From contig NC_080677.1 of NCBI RefSeq assembly GCF_030445035.2, forward strand, positions 2,232,001 through 2,296,000: DNA of 64,000 nucleotides, given 5' to 3'. The notes beneath the pieces are model-generated. The model was given only the letters and a program-made list of their open reading frames with translations, did no database searches and was not told the DNA's origin. Both the position numbers and the translations under genes were made by a program. This stretch comes from Dasypus novemcinctus (Eukaryota; Chordata; Mammalia; Cingulata; Dasypodidae). Below, one piece after another: positions 47,833 through 60,729 of the stretch (its first letter is position 1; each line of letters begins with the position of its first letter).

Positions 47833-50195
47833 TGCCATAAAACAATATAAAATGCACATTGGATATATGGGAGTCCCCTAAATGTTTATATGTGACTTTA
47901 CCATGATCTAAAACTTTTTTGAAGACAAAATTAAAACTTGAAAAAAAAGGATATAGACACTGATTAAGGAATGAAAGAGATTGCCTTGCTACTGTACATA
48001 CAGGGCAACACATATGACAGTGATGAAAGGCAAGATGTCACAAACAAAATTTTATGATAATTTCCATTTTTTAATATGCCAATTTTTTAACTTTATTTTG
48101 GTTTTTCTAAATTATTATGTATTCTATTTCTAATCTTTAATCCTATCATTACTATTTCATTTTCCTACTAATTGAATTTGGCAAAATATTAGGCTTCTTT
48201 TTTTTTTTTTTTTTAAAGATTTATTTTTATTTATTTAATTCCCCTCCCCTCCCCCGGTTGTCTGTTTTCTGTGTGTTTTTGCTGCGTCTTGTTTCTTTGT
48301 CCGCTTCTGTTGTCTGTCAGTGGCACGGGAAGTGTGGGCGGCGCCATTCCTCGGCAGGCTGCTCCCTCCTTTGCGCTGGGCGGCTCTCCTTATGGGTGCA
48401 CTCCTTGCGCGTGGGGCTCCCCTACGCGGGGGACACCCCTGTGTAGCAGGGCACTCCTTGCACGCATCAGCACTGCGCATGGGCCAGCTCCACACGGGTC
48501 AAGGAGGCCCGGGGTTTGACTTGCGGACCTCCCATGTGGTAGACAGACGCCCTAACCACTGGGCCAAAGTCCGTTTCTCTAGGCTTCATTTTTAAAGAAG
48601 TTTTGGGTCACAGGGTCTCAACTATGGCAGGGAAGGAACACTGGCGTGGGGTGTTATTGATGGAGGACACATGGTTGGGAAGGAGTTCTCCAGGGCATGT
48701 ATATAGGATATATAAAAATGTTCAGATATTCATTGGGTATTATCATAGTAGGTATAGTTACAAATGGAAACTGAGAGAGTGCTGAGTTCTTAGCCAAGGG
48801 AGCTCTGTCACATTCTCCAGTGGAACAGCAACAAGCCCCCGAGTACAAAGGCAAAGACCAGTGAAGAAGGATGGTCTAGTGATGGACCTTTGATACTGAT
48901 GGTTATGCTTATAAGCCTGTGTGTCTGAAATTTCAACTAGGACTAGAGCTGCAAGGTGCCTAAGAGTTACCTCCTGAGAGCCTCCATGTTGCTCAAATGT
49001 GGCCATTCTCTAAGCCAAACTTAGCATGTAAATGTGCTACCTTCCCCCCAGTGTAGGACATGACTCCCAGGGATGAGCCTCCCTAGCACCAAGGGATTAC
49101 TACCAATCATCTGCTGGTGATGCAACTATAAAAAGATCTTGAATGAAAGGGGGAAATGGTAAAGATAAATGAGTTTATATAGCTAAGAGGCTTCAAAATG
49201 AGCCAAGAGGTTATCTGAGAGGTTGTGCTTATGCATGTCTCAGCAGGATATCAGAGACAGCCAAAGTAGATACAACCATAGGTACTGGTGCTCCTAGGGC
49301 TATAGGGACACACAGGTACTATGGTCATGGAAGATGGCTCAGTGCCTTGTCAATGGGCCCTATTTTAGAATTTGTTCTCCTGAGTGCAATGGAGTTAGAC
49401 TCAGATGGGACCTTTCTACACATGCCTCTTCTGTCACTTTTACTGAACTTGTGGTTGGTGTATACTCAGGAGACTTGAATCTCTAGACTGGCTGTGTGCC
49501 AGCTGAGCCCTGAGCCTCAGCAGAGTAGCAACATCTACTCTCCGGTTCTCTGGACTTACCAGGGTCAGCTAACAGGGAGGTGAAGATGGTCAACCACCAC
49601 ACCAGGTAAATGAGAGAGTCTACAACGGCAAACAGGAGACTCACATCCATCAGCCATGTGGGATCTAAGCCCCCTCTCAATTTAGAGGTGGAGTGGACAC
49701 CACCATCCCAGAGTCCACAGGATGCAGGAATAAAATATGAATTAGAGTGGACTTGCTGGTATTCTACTACAGAATTATTATGACTCTAGCAATGGAATAA
49801 TTTGTACCATTGATGTGGAGACAGTGGCCACAGTAGTTCCTGAGGGCAGGGAGAGGGAAGAAGAGATGTGTTGTGGGGGCATTTTCAGGACTTGGAGTTG
49901 TCCTAAATGATCTTGCAGGGACAGAGGCTGGTCATTTTATATCCTGCCATAACCCACTAAATGGACTGGGGCAGAATCTGAACTAAATGTAAACTATAAT
50001 CCATGCAGTGCAGTCATGCTCCAAAATGTATTCACCAAATGCAATGAATGTGCCACAATGATGAAAGAGGTTATTGATGGGGAAGGAGTGAGGTTGGGTG
50101 TGGGGTATATGGGAACCTCTTATATTTTTTAATGTAACATTTTGTGTGATCTATGTATCTTAAAAAAAAAGACAAAAAATATTTAAAAAATAATA
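47833..50195 (+). mobile_element. 5'-truncated L1 (long-3'-UTR family) with a 52-53-bp target-site duplication
   Basis: Sequence parallels the full-length L1 3' UTR up to the tail, for example 'gacatgactcccagggatga' (49057 onwards) and 'aatgtaacattttgtgtgat' near the 3' end. An A-rich tail ends at 50195. It contains a DAS-III insertion (48198-48579). Its 3' terminus differs from that of the young element, so it is an older subfamily. Confidence 0.85.
48198..48579 (-). mobile_element. DAS-III SINE, near full length
   Basis: Begins with a T-run and 'aaagatttatttttatttat' (tail on the - strand) and ends with the tRNA-like head, reading antisense through a B-box-like 'ggtttgacttgcggacctc'. Flanked by TAGGCTTC at 48190-48197 and 48580-48587. 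CpG-rich, so fairly young. Short open frames across it are by-products. Confidence 0.85.
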
Positions 50196-50248
50196 TGTAC
50201 CAATTATAATTCTACATTTAGATGATTTTTACAACTCTTGTAGTCTAG
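50196..50248 (+). repeat. Right copy of a long target-site duplication
   Basis: Pairs with 47781-47832; see that entry. The host L1 continues directly after it. Confidence 0.85.
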
Positions 50249-50630
50249 CTTCTATAACTTTCCAGAATTTTCTCACATCTCTCCCAAGTCAATGACTTTG
50301 CTCTTTCCCACTCTCTTCCACCTCCTTACCCCTACCATCCCCCAATCACTGGAACCACCCTGTCTCTGCTCAACACTTGATCTGCTTTCAACTATCATAG
50401 ATTGGTTTTGTCTTTGCTAAAGTTTCAAATAAATATTATGCAGTGTGTACTGGTTTATACCCAACTTTTTTCTCTGAGGACGATGTTTTAGAAATAAATT
50501 GCTCTTCACTGGTAGTTTGCTCATTTTTATTGCTGAATATAATTCTACTATACAGACAGAATTCCTTTTTATCAACTCACATATTTATGGACATTTAGAT
50601 TATTTATCTTTTAGTTATTAAGAATAAAAC

Positions 50631-50891
50631 CACGAGCCCCACGCACAAGGAGTGCGCCCGGTAAGGAGAGCCGCCCAGTGTGAAAGAAAGTGCAGCCTGC
50701 CCAGGAATGGTGCCACACACACGGAGAGCTGACACAAGAAGATGATGCAACAGAAAGAAACACAGATTCCCGTGCCTCTGACAACAACAGAAGCGGATGA
50801 AGGAAGAACACACAGCAAATAGACACAGACAACTGGAGTGGGAGTGGGGAAGGGGAGAGAAATAAATAAATCTTTAAAAAAAAGAAAAAAA
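50631..50891 (+). mobile_element. DAS-III SINE, 5'-truncated
   Basis: Starts inside the SINE body ('cacgagccccacgcacaagg') and ends with 'gaaataaataaatcttt' plus an A-run. Flanked by AAGAATAAAAC at 50620-50630 and 50892-50902. The tRNA-like head is missing, so this copy lacks an internal promoter. Confidence 0.85.
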
Positions 50892-50921
50892 AAGAATAAA
50901 ACTGCTATGTTCATGGATACT

Positions 50922-50990
50922 CCTTCCTTCCTTCACTTCCTCCCTTCCTTCCTTCCTCCCTCCCTCCCTCCCTCCCTTCTTTCCTTCCTT
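50922..50990 (+). repeat. (TTCC)n / (TCCC)n microsatellite
   Basis: Polypyrimidine tetranucleotide repeat with interruptions, followed by a T-rich stretch. Confidence 0.85.
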
Positions 50991-51241
50991 CGTCTTTTTT
51001 TGTTGTTGTTTATTGTTTTTTGGATAGGTCTTTTTGTTGTCATGTATTTTCATATAACATCTAGGGGATGAATAGCTAAGCTTTAGGTAAGTATATATTT
51101 GGCTTTATATAAAACTTCTAACATTTCATACAATATGTTCCTAAATTTCAAACACCCTCCTTCAATGTATGAGAATTTGGTTTGAACCATATACTGGCAA
51201 AATAATTGATATTATCAGCATTAAGGCCTATTAATCAGCAT

Positions 51242-51350
51242 TGAGAGCCAATGTGGCTCAGTGGTTGAATGCCAGCTTCCCACATACAAGGTCCCAGGTT
51301 CAATCCCTGGCCCCAGTACCTAAAATAACAATAATAGTAACAATAATAAT
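51242..51350 (+). mobile_element. DAS-type tRNA-related SINE, short form
   Basis: 'gtggctcagtggttgaatgc' gives the A box and 'ccaggttcaatccctgg' the B box of a tRNA-like head. A short AAT-repeat tail follows directly, with no long body. Same class as the copy at 32206. Confidence 0.7.
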
Positions 51351-51845
51351 AACAATGTATACATTTTGGCGAATTTATATTGATCTCCTATTTTGGTTTT
51401 AATTTTCATTTCTCTAGTGAATAACAGTGCAGAATATATTTTCATGTGCTTTCTGCTCATTTGTATTTTTGTGAAGGGTGCCCTCAAATTTTTACCCCAT
51501 TTTTATTTGATTTTTTCTTCATAGAATTCATTTTAATTAGTTCTTAATATATACTGTATACAGATCTTTTGTCAAATATATGTATTCCAAATATTTCTCA
51601 TGCTGTTTGATTTGTCTTTTTATTTTTTAACTGTGTGCTTTGACTAGCCAAAGTTTAAAATGTTGCAGGCCAAATTAACAATAGTTTTATTGTATGCTTA
51701 GGTGGTTGTATAGTTTTATAGTTTGTATTTTATATATAGATACATAATCAATCTAGAGTTAATGCGTGTGTACTGCAGGAAGTAAAGGTTAAGTTGTTGT
51801 TTTTTTTTACATTTCTTGAACATTTTGTCTTTCTATCATTAAATT

Positions 51846-52241
51846 TCTTTTTTATTTATTTCTCTCCCCTTCCATCCCCACCTCCCAGTTGTCTGCTCTC
51901 TGAGTCTATTCACTGTGTGTTCTCCTGTATTCTTGTCAGTGGCACGAGGAATCTGTGTTTCTTTTTGTTGCGTCATCTTGCTGCATCAGCTCTCATGTGT
52001 GTGGTGCCACCCTGGGCAGGCTGCACTTTTTTCTCGCTGGGGTGGCTCTCCTTACGGGGTGCACTCCTTGTGCATGGAGCTCCCTTATGAGGGGGACACC
52101 CCTGCATGGCACGGCACTCCTTGTGTGCATCAGCACTGTGCATGGGCCAGCTCACAACATGGGTCAGGAGGCCTGGGGTTTGAACCCTGGACCTCCCATG
52201 TGGTAGGCAGATGCTCTATCCATTGAACCAAATCCGCTTCC
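51846..52241 (-). mobile_element. DAS-III SINE, full length, with 13-bp target-site duplication
   Basis: Flanked by CTATCATTAAATT at 51833-51845 and 52242-52254. Runs from the tail (T-rich, left) to the tRNA-like head (right), whose antisense B box reads 'ggtttgaaccctgg'. Antisense A-box region at 52214-52235. Confidence 0.9.
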
Positions 52242-52464
52242 CTATCATTAAATTATATTGCAACATTTGTTGAAAATCAATAGGTGTGTGAATGTACTTA
52301 TGAACCTTCTACTCTGTTCTATTACTCCCTACACTTATCCTGACACTGGTTTACAGTAAGACTTGAAGTCAGGACGTTAATCCAAGGCACTCTGAATTTT
52401 CTTATAAACTTTAGAATCAGCTATAAATTTCCCAAATGAAAATAGAAAAATCCATAAGAATTTT

Positions 52465-52634
52465 TTTGTCTCCATATACCCTCCACCCCCCCTTACCCCA
52501 TTCCTCCCACAACAACCGTCTCCATCATCATGGGACATCCATTGCACTTGGTGAACACATCTCTGAGCACTGCTGGACCTCATGGTCAATGGTCCACATT
52601 ATAGTTTACACTCTCCCCTAGTCCACCCAGTATC
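52465..52634 (-). mobile_element. 170-bp L1 3'-end insertion with target-site duplication
   Basis: Flanked by CCATAAGAATTTT at 52452-52464 and 52635-52647. The insert matches the antisense of the L1 3' UTR end, in the same order as 31207-31487 ('catccattgcacttggtgaa', 'ggtcaatggtccacatt'). Only a minimal tail remains. Confidence 0.8.
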
Positions 52635-53706
52635 CCATAAGAATTTTGATTGAGATTTTGTTGAATCTGTCAGTCAGTTTGGGGTGAATTGATAACACAA
52701 CAATAAAATCTTCAAATGCAAATACACAGTACATCTGTCCAATATTAGGTAGTCTGTTTCTTTTAGCAACATTTTAGAGTTTTGGGGGTAGAAAGATTGC
52801 ACATGTTTTCATTTTCTTAAAATATCTAATATTACATATTGTTGGTGTTATAAATGATCTTTTAGTAACTATATTTCTCTTTATTAGTTACTAATGGGAA
52901 ACATAGTTTATTGTGATGTAACTTATATAATGTGACTGATATAATCACTTATTAATATTAACTTTTTGTAGAATTTCTATGATATTTATGTGCATGATCA
53001 TTTCATATGTGAATAAAGATATTTTATTTTCTACTTTTCAATCCACACAACATTGGCTAAGATTTCTACTACAATGTTCTGCTATAATGGAAGTGATGAG
53101 AAAGAAAATTGTGGCTTTGTTCTTAACTGAGAAAAACATTCAGTTTTTCATTGGTTTTACACCATTAAGTATGCACTATAGCATTTCCATTAATTCCCTT
53201 CATCAGGTTGAGGAAGTTTCTTTCTCTTCTTAATATATTATTAGTTCTTCCACAGGAGTGGATGCTGACTTTCATTGAATTACATTATGAAACAATTGAG
53301 ATGGTCCTAAATGCTTTCACTACTTGAATCTTAAATCTTTGACCCGTTTACATTGGTAAATTCTTCTTGGTCGTGGTGATTACCTTTTTATATATTACTG
53401 TGCTGTTTTGAAATTATTTTAAGGATTTTTCTCATCTTCTTAAGGGATTTATTTTCATTATATGTAAGAACTTTAGGTATCAGTATAATACTGCATCAAA
53501 AAATGCACTGAGAATTGTATCCTCTTTGGTTTTAAAACATTTTTTTGTGGGACTTATTATATTTATTATTTAAATGTTTAATAAAGTTGATGACTGATTC
53601 TTTCTGGGTCCAGAGTCTTTTGGGAGAAAGATTTTGATTATTATAAATATGTATATCTATTCCTGGAAGGAATTTGTCTGGTTCCATCTAAATAGAGATA
53701 TTATAA

Positions 53707-53708
<2 letters not shown>

Positions 53709-53741
<33 letters not shown>
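53709..53741. repeat. (AT)n microsatellite
   Basis: About 16 AT units within the antisense old L1. Confidence 0.9.
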
Positions 53742-53742
<1 letters not shown>

Positions 53743-53825
53743 CTATGCTCATAATTTTCTCTTACATCTTTTTCAAGTTTGTTGCATCTTTAATGATGCC
53801 CTCTGTTGGTCTTAACTAGTGACAT

Positions 53826-56202
53826 ATTATTATTATTTTTCTTTAATGATACATAGATCACACAAAATGTTATATTAAAAAATATATAAGAGGTTCCCAA
53901 ATACCCCCGCTCCCCACCCCCACTCTCCTCCCCCATCAACAACTTCTTTCATCATTGTGGCACATTCATTGCATTTGGTGAATACATTTTGGAGCATTAC
54001 TGCACTGCATGGATTATAGTTCACATTGTAGTTTACACTCTCCCCCAGTGCATTCAGTGGGTCATGGCAGGATGTATAATGTCCGGCATCTGTCTCTGCA
54101 AAAACATTCAGGACAACTCCAAGTCCTGAAAATGCCCCCATATCACACCTCTTCTTCCCTCTCCCTACCCTCAGCAACTCCTGTAGCCACTGTCTCCACA
54201 TCAATACAGTTTCTTCCATTGCTAGAGTCATAATAATTCTATAGTAGAATACTAGTAAGTCCATTGTAATCCATATTTTATTCCTCCATCCAGGGACTCT
54301 GGGATGGAGATGTCCACTCCACCTCTAAATCAAGAGGGGGCTTAGATCCTTCCTGGCTGATGGAGGGATTCTCCTGCTTGCAGTTGTAGGCACTCTCGGT
54401 TCCCTGGTGTGGTGGTTGACTATCCTCACCTCCCTGTTAGCTGACTTGGGTAAGTCCAAGGAACTGGAGAGTAGGTGTTGCAACTCTGCTGAGGCTCAGG
54501 GGCAGTACAGAGATTCAAGTCTCCTGAGCATACACCAACCCCAGTACCAACCACAGGTTCAGTAAAACTGACAGAAGAGGTATGATATACATTAAATGGA
54601 ATCCTACTCAGCTGTAAGAAGAAATACAGTACTAACACATGGGATAACATGGATGACTCTTGAGGACCTTATGTTAAGCAAGCCAGACACGGAAAGACAA
54701 ATACTACATGACCTCTCTGATATGAATTAAGCAAATCAAGCTGTGTCAGAGAGCTAGAAATTGTAGGATAGGCTTACAGGAAATATGGGGGGAGAGGAAG
54801 GTTGTGAGCCATCACCCACAGGGGAGAAATCTGTAATAAACTGGAGGTAAGTAGTTGTTACCTGAAGGGATAAGCTGGGGCATAAGGGTAATACTGGGTT
54901 GGGCTTTGCAGGCTTGAGGGGGGCTAGAGTTAGGAGGATAGGTCAGATGGTCCAAGGAATGGGGGAGAGGGTTGGGGGGAGCAAGTGAACATTGGAGATT
55001 TTCGGGTATTTGGTTGAAACTATAATGTTGATGAAACTCTTTAGAAAATATAATAAGGAATCCTTACTGGTTTAAGGTTTTTGATGGGGGGTCTAGGGAG
55101 TGTGTGAGTGCTCATCTTGTCATAGTGTGTTATATCAGTGGGTAGAGATGCATACAATGAGCAGGAAGGTGTTATGCCTCCATCTTGGGGAGGCTTGATA
55201 TTCACAGACAGAGGGGAGTGTGTCTCTTGAGAGCATGTGTGGCTCCCAATGGGGAAGGACAGACTAGCAGGTCAAGCCCTCAGCATTGTTGGAAGTATCT
55301 GTGAATCTTGTCTTTGAAGCAGTGAAGCTTGGTTGTCACTGTGAACACCAAGGGGAGGAGGAGAGAGGAATAGATGGAAGAGGGAGTAACTGGGGGGCAA
55401 TGGAAGATTTCGACATGATCATGCAATGATGGATACAGGCCATGTTAAATATCACCAAAAATTTATGAAAGTGTAGAGTCTAAAACATCAACCATAATGT
55501 AAACCATAATGGAACCATGGCTAATAGCTATGTTTCAATATCTGTACATCAGATCATTGCTGGAGAAGGTAGAAAAGGGTTTTATGTTGGGGTATGGGAG
55601 TCCCCTATTTCTATATGTGACTTTACTGTGACCTTAAACTTTTTCAAAGACATAACAAAAGAAAAAAAAAAGGACATAGACACAGGAAAAAATGGAAAAG
55701 GTTGCCTTACCACTGTAGATACAGGGCAACACCTATTACAGTGACAAAAGGCAAAACTTAAAAAAATTTTTATGATATTTTTCATTTTTTAATACCCCAA
55801 TTTATTTTTTACTTTTAGTTTTTCTAAGTTATTATGTATTCTATTTCTAATCTCTAAACCTATCATTATTATTTCATTTTCCTATTAATTGAATTTGGCA
55901 ATCAATATATTAGACTTCATTTTTTAAGAAGTTTTGGATCACAGAGGGCTTCAATTATGGCCGAGGAGGAGCACTGATGTAGGGTGTCATTGATGGGAGA
56001 TGCATAGGTAGGAGGGAGTTCTCCAGGGCATGCATACAGGGTATATAGATATTTTCAAATGTTCGTTGGGTACTGACATAGTGGGTAGAGTTTCACATGT
56101 CAACTGAGGGAGTGCTGAGTTCCCATCCTGGGGAGCTCTGTTGCACTCTCCAATGGAGCAGCAGCAACCCCCCAAGTGCAAGGGCAAAGACCAGTGAAGA
56201 AG
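53826..56202 (-). mobile_element. L1 insertion with 5' inversion (twin priming), long-3'-UTR family
   Basis: Left part 53826 to about 54583 is the L1 3' UTR end on the - strand, with its tail at left. Right part from about 54582 to 56202 is the more upstream L1 sequence, but on the + strand. It starts in the last codons of ORF2 ('ggaatcctactcagctgtaa') and runs through the first two thirds of the 3' UTR. About 0.6 kb of L1 between the two parts is missing. Imperfect duplications TTAACTAGTGACAT (53812-53825) and TTTACTGTGACAT (56203-56215) flank the whole. Confidence 0.85.
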
Positions 56203-56774
56203 TTTACTGTGACATCTTGAGCATCTTACTAGTGGTCTATTTATTTTACTGTTTTTTAAAACAAGCTTTTGGTTTCGTTTTTTCTGTAGTTTTTACATTT
56301 CTTTCTTTTCTGCTTTTTTCTGTTCTATTAATTAATTCTGCATGTTTAGCATATAATTTGATGATCTTTTTCTATGTTCTTTACAGTGAGACTTAGATCA
56401 TTGCTATTAGATGGTTATCTTTTTCTATTACAAGCAATTTACATTTTAAAAAATCCCTCTAAGGACTGGTGCAGCTTCATCTGAAAAAATTTTTTGTGTT
56501 GTGCTTTTAATTTTATTTAGGTTAAAATAATTTCTAATACTCTTTGATCCATAAGATTTTTAAAAGTGTGCTGTTTAATTTGCAAATATTTGCTGATTTT
56601 TCTGATAACTTTACTAATTTCTAATTTAGTTCTGGTTTGGTCTAAAAGCATACTCTGCATGATTTCAGTTCTTTTTAATATATCACAGTCTTTAGGGGAA
56701 TGTTGAATGTCCACTTGAAAATAATATATGTTTTCCTATTGTTGCAAAAGTATTCTATAAATATACTTTAGCCA

Positions 56775-57204
56775 AAGGTCCCAAAGAAGACAGGAAATCA
56801 ATCGCTGCTCTACTGGCAGGAGGTGTTCCCCAGTTCCAGTGGAAATATTATTCAGTCAAAACCAGACGCCACTTTTAGGCAGTCCTAAATTTTTACTTAG
56901 AACACTGAGCTTCTTCTAATTATGGGGCTTATTGAGCCTAAATATTTTTATTGGGGAATTGGTCTGTGCCTCCATCCCTTGTTCTTTGGGATATTTTTTA
57001 GGTCCCATTATATGGGGTTTATTGTTTGATACCAATTCAGGTTGATTATCCGTTCTCTACCTAATTCTTGAGACATTAGCCCTAGAGGGATCCTTAAAAA
57101 AGCATCCATCTATCTGCTGAAGTCACAACAAAGGAGAGGATTATTTTCCATGTCTTTGCCCACTTCTTCCCACCAATCTACTTCAAGAATCTTATTAGGC
57201 AAGA
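56775..57204. other. Unassigned DNA
   Basis: No gene or confident repeat recognised. Confidence 0.5.
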
Positions 57205-57545
57205 GAAGAAGAAAGCTAGTTCTCCTGTTGATTTTCAAGACTTAAATGTGGCTCAGACCTGAGGATAGCTTCTAGGTGATGAGAGTGATTCCCAACTAAA
57301 AGCCCACCGGAAAACAGGACCCTCAGCTCTACAACTGCAAAGAATGAAATTCTGCCAGCAGTCTAGATAAGTGGGAAGAGACGCTCCAGCCTCAGATGAG
57401 ATGGTAGTTCTGGCCAACATTTTACTTTCATGCTGCTGAAAAACTAAGCAGAGGACCTAGTTAACTTGTACAGGAAATCCTGACCCATAGTAACTGTGGA
57501 ACAATAAAGGACAATAAATGAGAGCTTTTGTGCCATTATGATTCT
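57205..57545 (+). mobile_element. Probable MLT1-type (MaLR) LTR remnant
   Basis: 'gctcagacctgaggatagct', 'actaaaagcccaccgg', 'acaactgcaaagaatgaaat' and a late 'aataaatgagagctttt' occur in the order expected of an old MaLR LTR 3' half. Confidence 0.5.
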
Positions 57546-60500
57546 GTTGATTTGTTCCAAAAGAAAAGTAAAAATATTCCTACATCCTCTACTATAAAAC
57601 CTTTTCTAAATTCTAGAGGAATATCAACAAAATATATAAAAGAAATGCTCATCTTGAATAAACAGTATAAAATACAATTCTGGGTTTGTATAAATAAAAA
57701 ATATTTGGATAATAAGAAATGAGTAAAGTTATAATTTCTTATAAAATAATATAAATTTATTTAACATTTATTTTCTAACTTGATATCTCATACTTATATT
57801 TTAACCTTAGCAATTCCCAACTTTACATGTGACATGTTTTTGACTACTTGACAATTTAAACTCATAATGTCCTAATCCAAGTGCAGAATATTGAAATCAG
57901 CACTACCTATTATTCTGAAATTCCTGAGCAAATTTAAATGACAGGTGTACAAATTGCATGACTAATTGAGAAGTTACAAGATTGAAAAGCTCTATACTGT
58001 TTGGCCCATAAGATATTTCCATCTCATTCAATTTAGACAGCACAGCCCTTAGAATCACCTTTTATTAACAAAATGTTTGAGACTGATAAAAATTTGAATA
58101 AGTGGCAGAGCAATCTGTCATAGATCAAAATGCCTTTCCTCCTGTCTACTTAGACCCTGAAGAAATTCTTGAGTGTTTACGTTTATTAATTTCTCTCCAT
58201 AGGTATACCATGAAATAATAAAGCACCAGGGAAGCAAAATACACTATTTGATATGTACTTAAGGGATTTAAAAGCTGTAAAATGAATTATTTGTTGAAAG
58301 AAGCTTGTCTGATTAAAGCAGAAATAAATGTTCATTGTAGTGAGTGTGGAAAATGCAGATAAGCAAAATAAAATGACAAATATTTCTGGAACTCAGTTTT
58401 AAACACTTTTACCACTATAGAATATATCTACAACACATGTGAAAATAAGTAATTGACAGATTAAAAATAATGGCATTGTTTCCATTTACATATATTTGAT
58501 CAATATTAAAATTGGATTTTTTTTACCATTTTGCATTTTAGTTTTTTCTATTTCTAGACTCTCTTTGTATAACCCTTGACAAATATCTTCGAACATTTTA
58601 CTGTTTCCTACTAAAGTATCCATCATCAAATATGTTAGAGTATTTCCTACTTGTTTTTATTGCATGTGTTTGTTGTTTTAACTCTGTGTGTGTATGTGAT
58701 TTGACATTTTGAAGTTTTAAATATTCTTGTAGTTCAAAAGTAATCAATGTATTACATTTTGGTTTTAGTCTTTGGTCTCATAGTTAGAGGAACATTCTTC
58801 CTCACAAAAGTATATAAAATATTCTAGCCATCCCAGAAAAATAATCAATACTCAGAAACTTCTGAAAGCCCTGCATTAATCTCTTAGCCAGTAAATTTTT
58901 CCAGCCAATGTTTGTAAGGGGTTCTGCTGAAGACCAAGTTTGTACCAGTGTCTCTCAGGAGTCAGAAATGGAATACAGACCCAATTTAATCATTATCTTT
59001 GCATACATGAACAATTATTTTTGTAACCTGTCTTTTCTAAATCAGTAATTGAATTTCTGAAATTTTCGAGGTAATAACTAAAAGTTCACCCCAAATGTAT
59101 TTCTTATTTTCTCATTCCTTTTGTTTGTTTAGTGGAAGTTTGGATTCCAAATACCCTTTCTAATTCAAATTCACTAAGTATTATGTAAGTCTTAATATTT
59201 GAATTTTTTATTTCTTTTTTGGTTAAATTTTCTTAAAATTTCACTTTAAGTGCCAATACATATTTGTGAAAAGCAAGTAAAACAATTTCATAAGACTGTG
59301 TTCTAAATCAGACTTGTAAGACAAGAAATATCTCATTTTATTGGTCTCTTTAACTTACACATATTGCAGAGGCCCAGTGAGTCTCTAACAGTCATCTTGG
59401 CCTAAGATACAAGAGAAAAACTCAAGTCCCTGAATGATCTGTGGGTTGTCCAATCTTTGTTTCATTTAAAAATTGTTCATCTTGATGTTCTTATTGCAAT
59501 AATAAAACTCTAGAATACAGTGGGAAGTCCACCATCAAGAGACAACCATTCATCACATGGACTGATCTTTTGAGAAGGGAGGAAAGGTATATTTTCATGC
59601 AATATTTTTGGAAGGGTACAGCATTAATAAAAATTGTTTTTATCGTTATCACCATCTTCATCATTCAATGTTACTTTTCATTATCTGGAATTCTATAATA
59701 GATGAGGTAACCATTTTTAAAGTTATTTTAAAACCTTTTTATTGTTTGCATTCAATCTTATAAGCAGGCTACCATGCTCTGACTTTCTTAACAGCACCTT
59801 CTCACCTTTATTTTCCGCTATTATGAAAGTAGCACGTGTGCTGCATAAAATATCTTACTTGGGAAAGATGCACATGACAAGATATTGCTAGAAGGAAGGA
59901 CCACTTTTTATAAATTTATGAGAGTTTGCTAATTTTAGAGAATGGCTGTTATTCAGCATTTACTAACTAAGGGAAGCATGAATTAAACTTTCGAAAATAT
60001 TATATTGCAATTTAAGATAGTTCAATGGAAATCAAATATCCACTGAAGCTAATCTATAAAAAATAATGTCTAGCCTCTGTGGTATTACGGAAAATAAAGC
60101 AGAAGCTGCAATTGGTCTTAAACCTATACCTGTATTATGCAGCACATGTGCTGCTTTCATAGATTATTTGAATTTTTATTATGGATTATAGATAATAGGA
60201 GTTTCCATCCCTCTAAGCAATAAAACAATCTTGTTTTTAATTAGATGTTGCTTGCAATAAAATCCCATTAAAATCAAGTGCCTTCTATTCACTTAGAATC
60301 CCTTACAATAGCAGCTATGAAACTAATCCCTAATTTGAAAGTAAAAAAGAGTAGGGCAGGAAAAGGAGTAGAAGCAGCTAGATTTCAGATACCCTGATCC
60401 TGAGATTAGACAAGAACTTTCACTGGTGTCGTGAGATTCAGGCATCTCCAGCAACTTACATTTTCCGTTGTTGGCCTTAGCTATCCTAAATATTTGGCTG

Positions 60501-60725
60501 AGCCTCTTGCTCTATTGACCTGAATTCTTACAGCAAGCTGAATTGTTCATAAGCAGTAATGTTACTTATCCTCACTCATGTAGAGAGGGCGTGTTTAAAA
60601 TGGAAGAACTCATCTACCAGTTAAGTGACCTCGGCAAGTCTCTGCCCCTCTCCTCATATCGTTCAATCATGAATTCACTTACTTAACAAATGTGTATGTA
60701 TGTGTACACAAAGGGGAGCAAGCGC
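57546..60725. other. Unassigned AT-rich DNA
   Basis: About 3.2 kb without any recognised gene or repeat. Short GCGAGC repeats lie at about 60720-60738. Confidence 0.5.
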
Positions 60726-60729
60726 GAGC

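Larger units (their letters stand above)
47742..56770 (-). mobile_element. Ancient L1 on the - strand, host for nested insertions
   Basis: The 3' end lies at left ('actttattgagatacatttt', reverse complement of an old L1 3' UTR). Antisense ORF2 sequence follows in pieces at about 50250-50620, 51000-51240, 51350-51835, 52255-52450, 52650-53825 and 56216-56770 ('caagcttttggttt' and 'gtgtgctgtttaatttgcaa' blocks). The gaps are filled by later elements listed separately. Total host sequence is about 3 kb once they are removed. Confidence 0.7.

Noticed and set aside
48258..48595. Several overlapping frames of 60-90 codons near 48.3-48.6 kb, and similar ones at 51.9-52.2 kb
   Set aside because: They lie on DAS-III SINE copies; the similar frames at both places simply reflect the shared SINE sequence.
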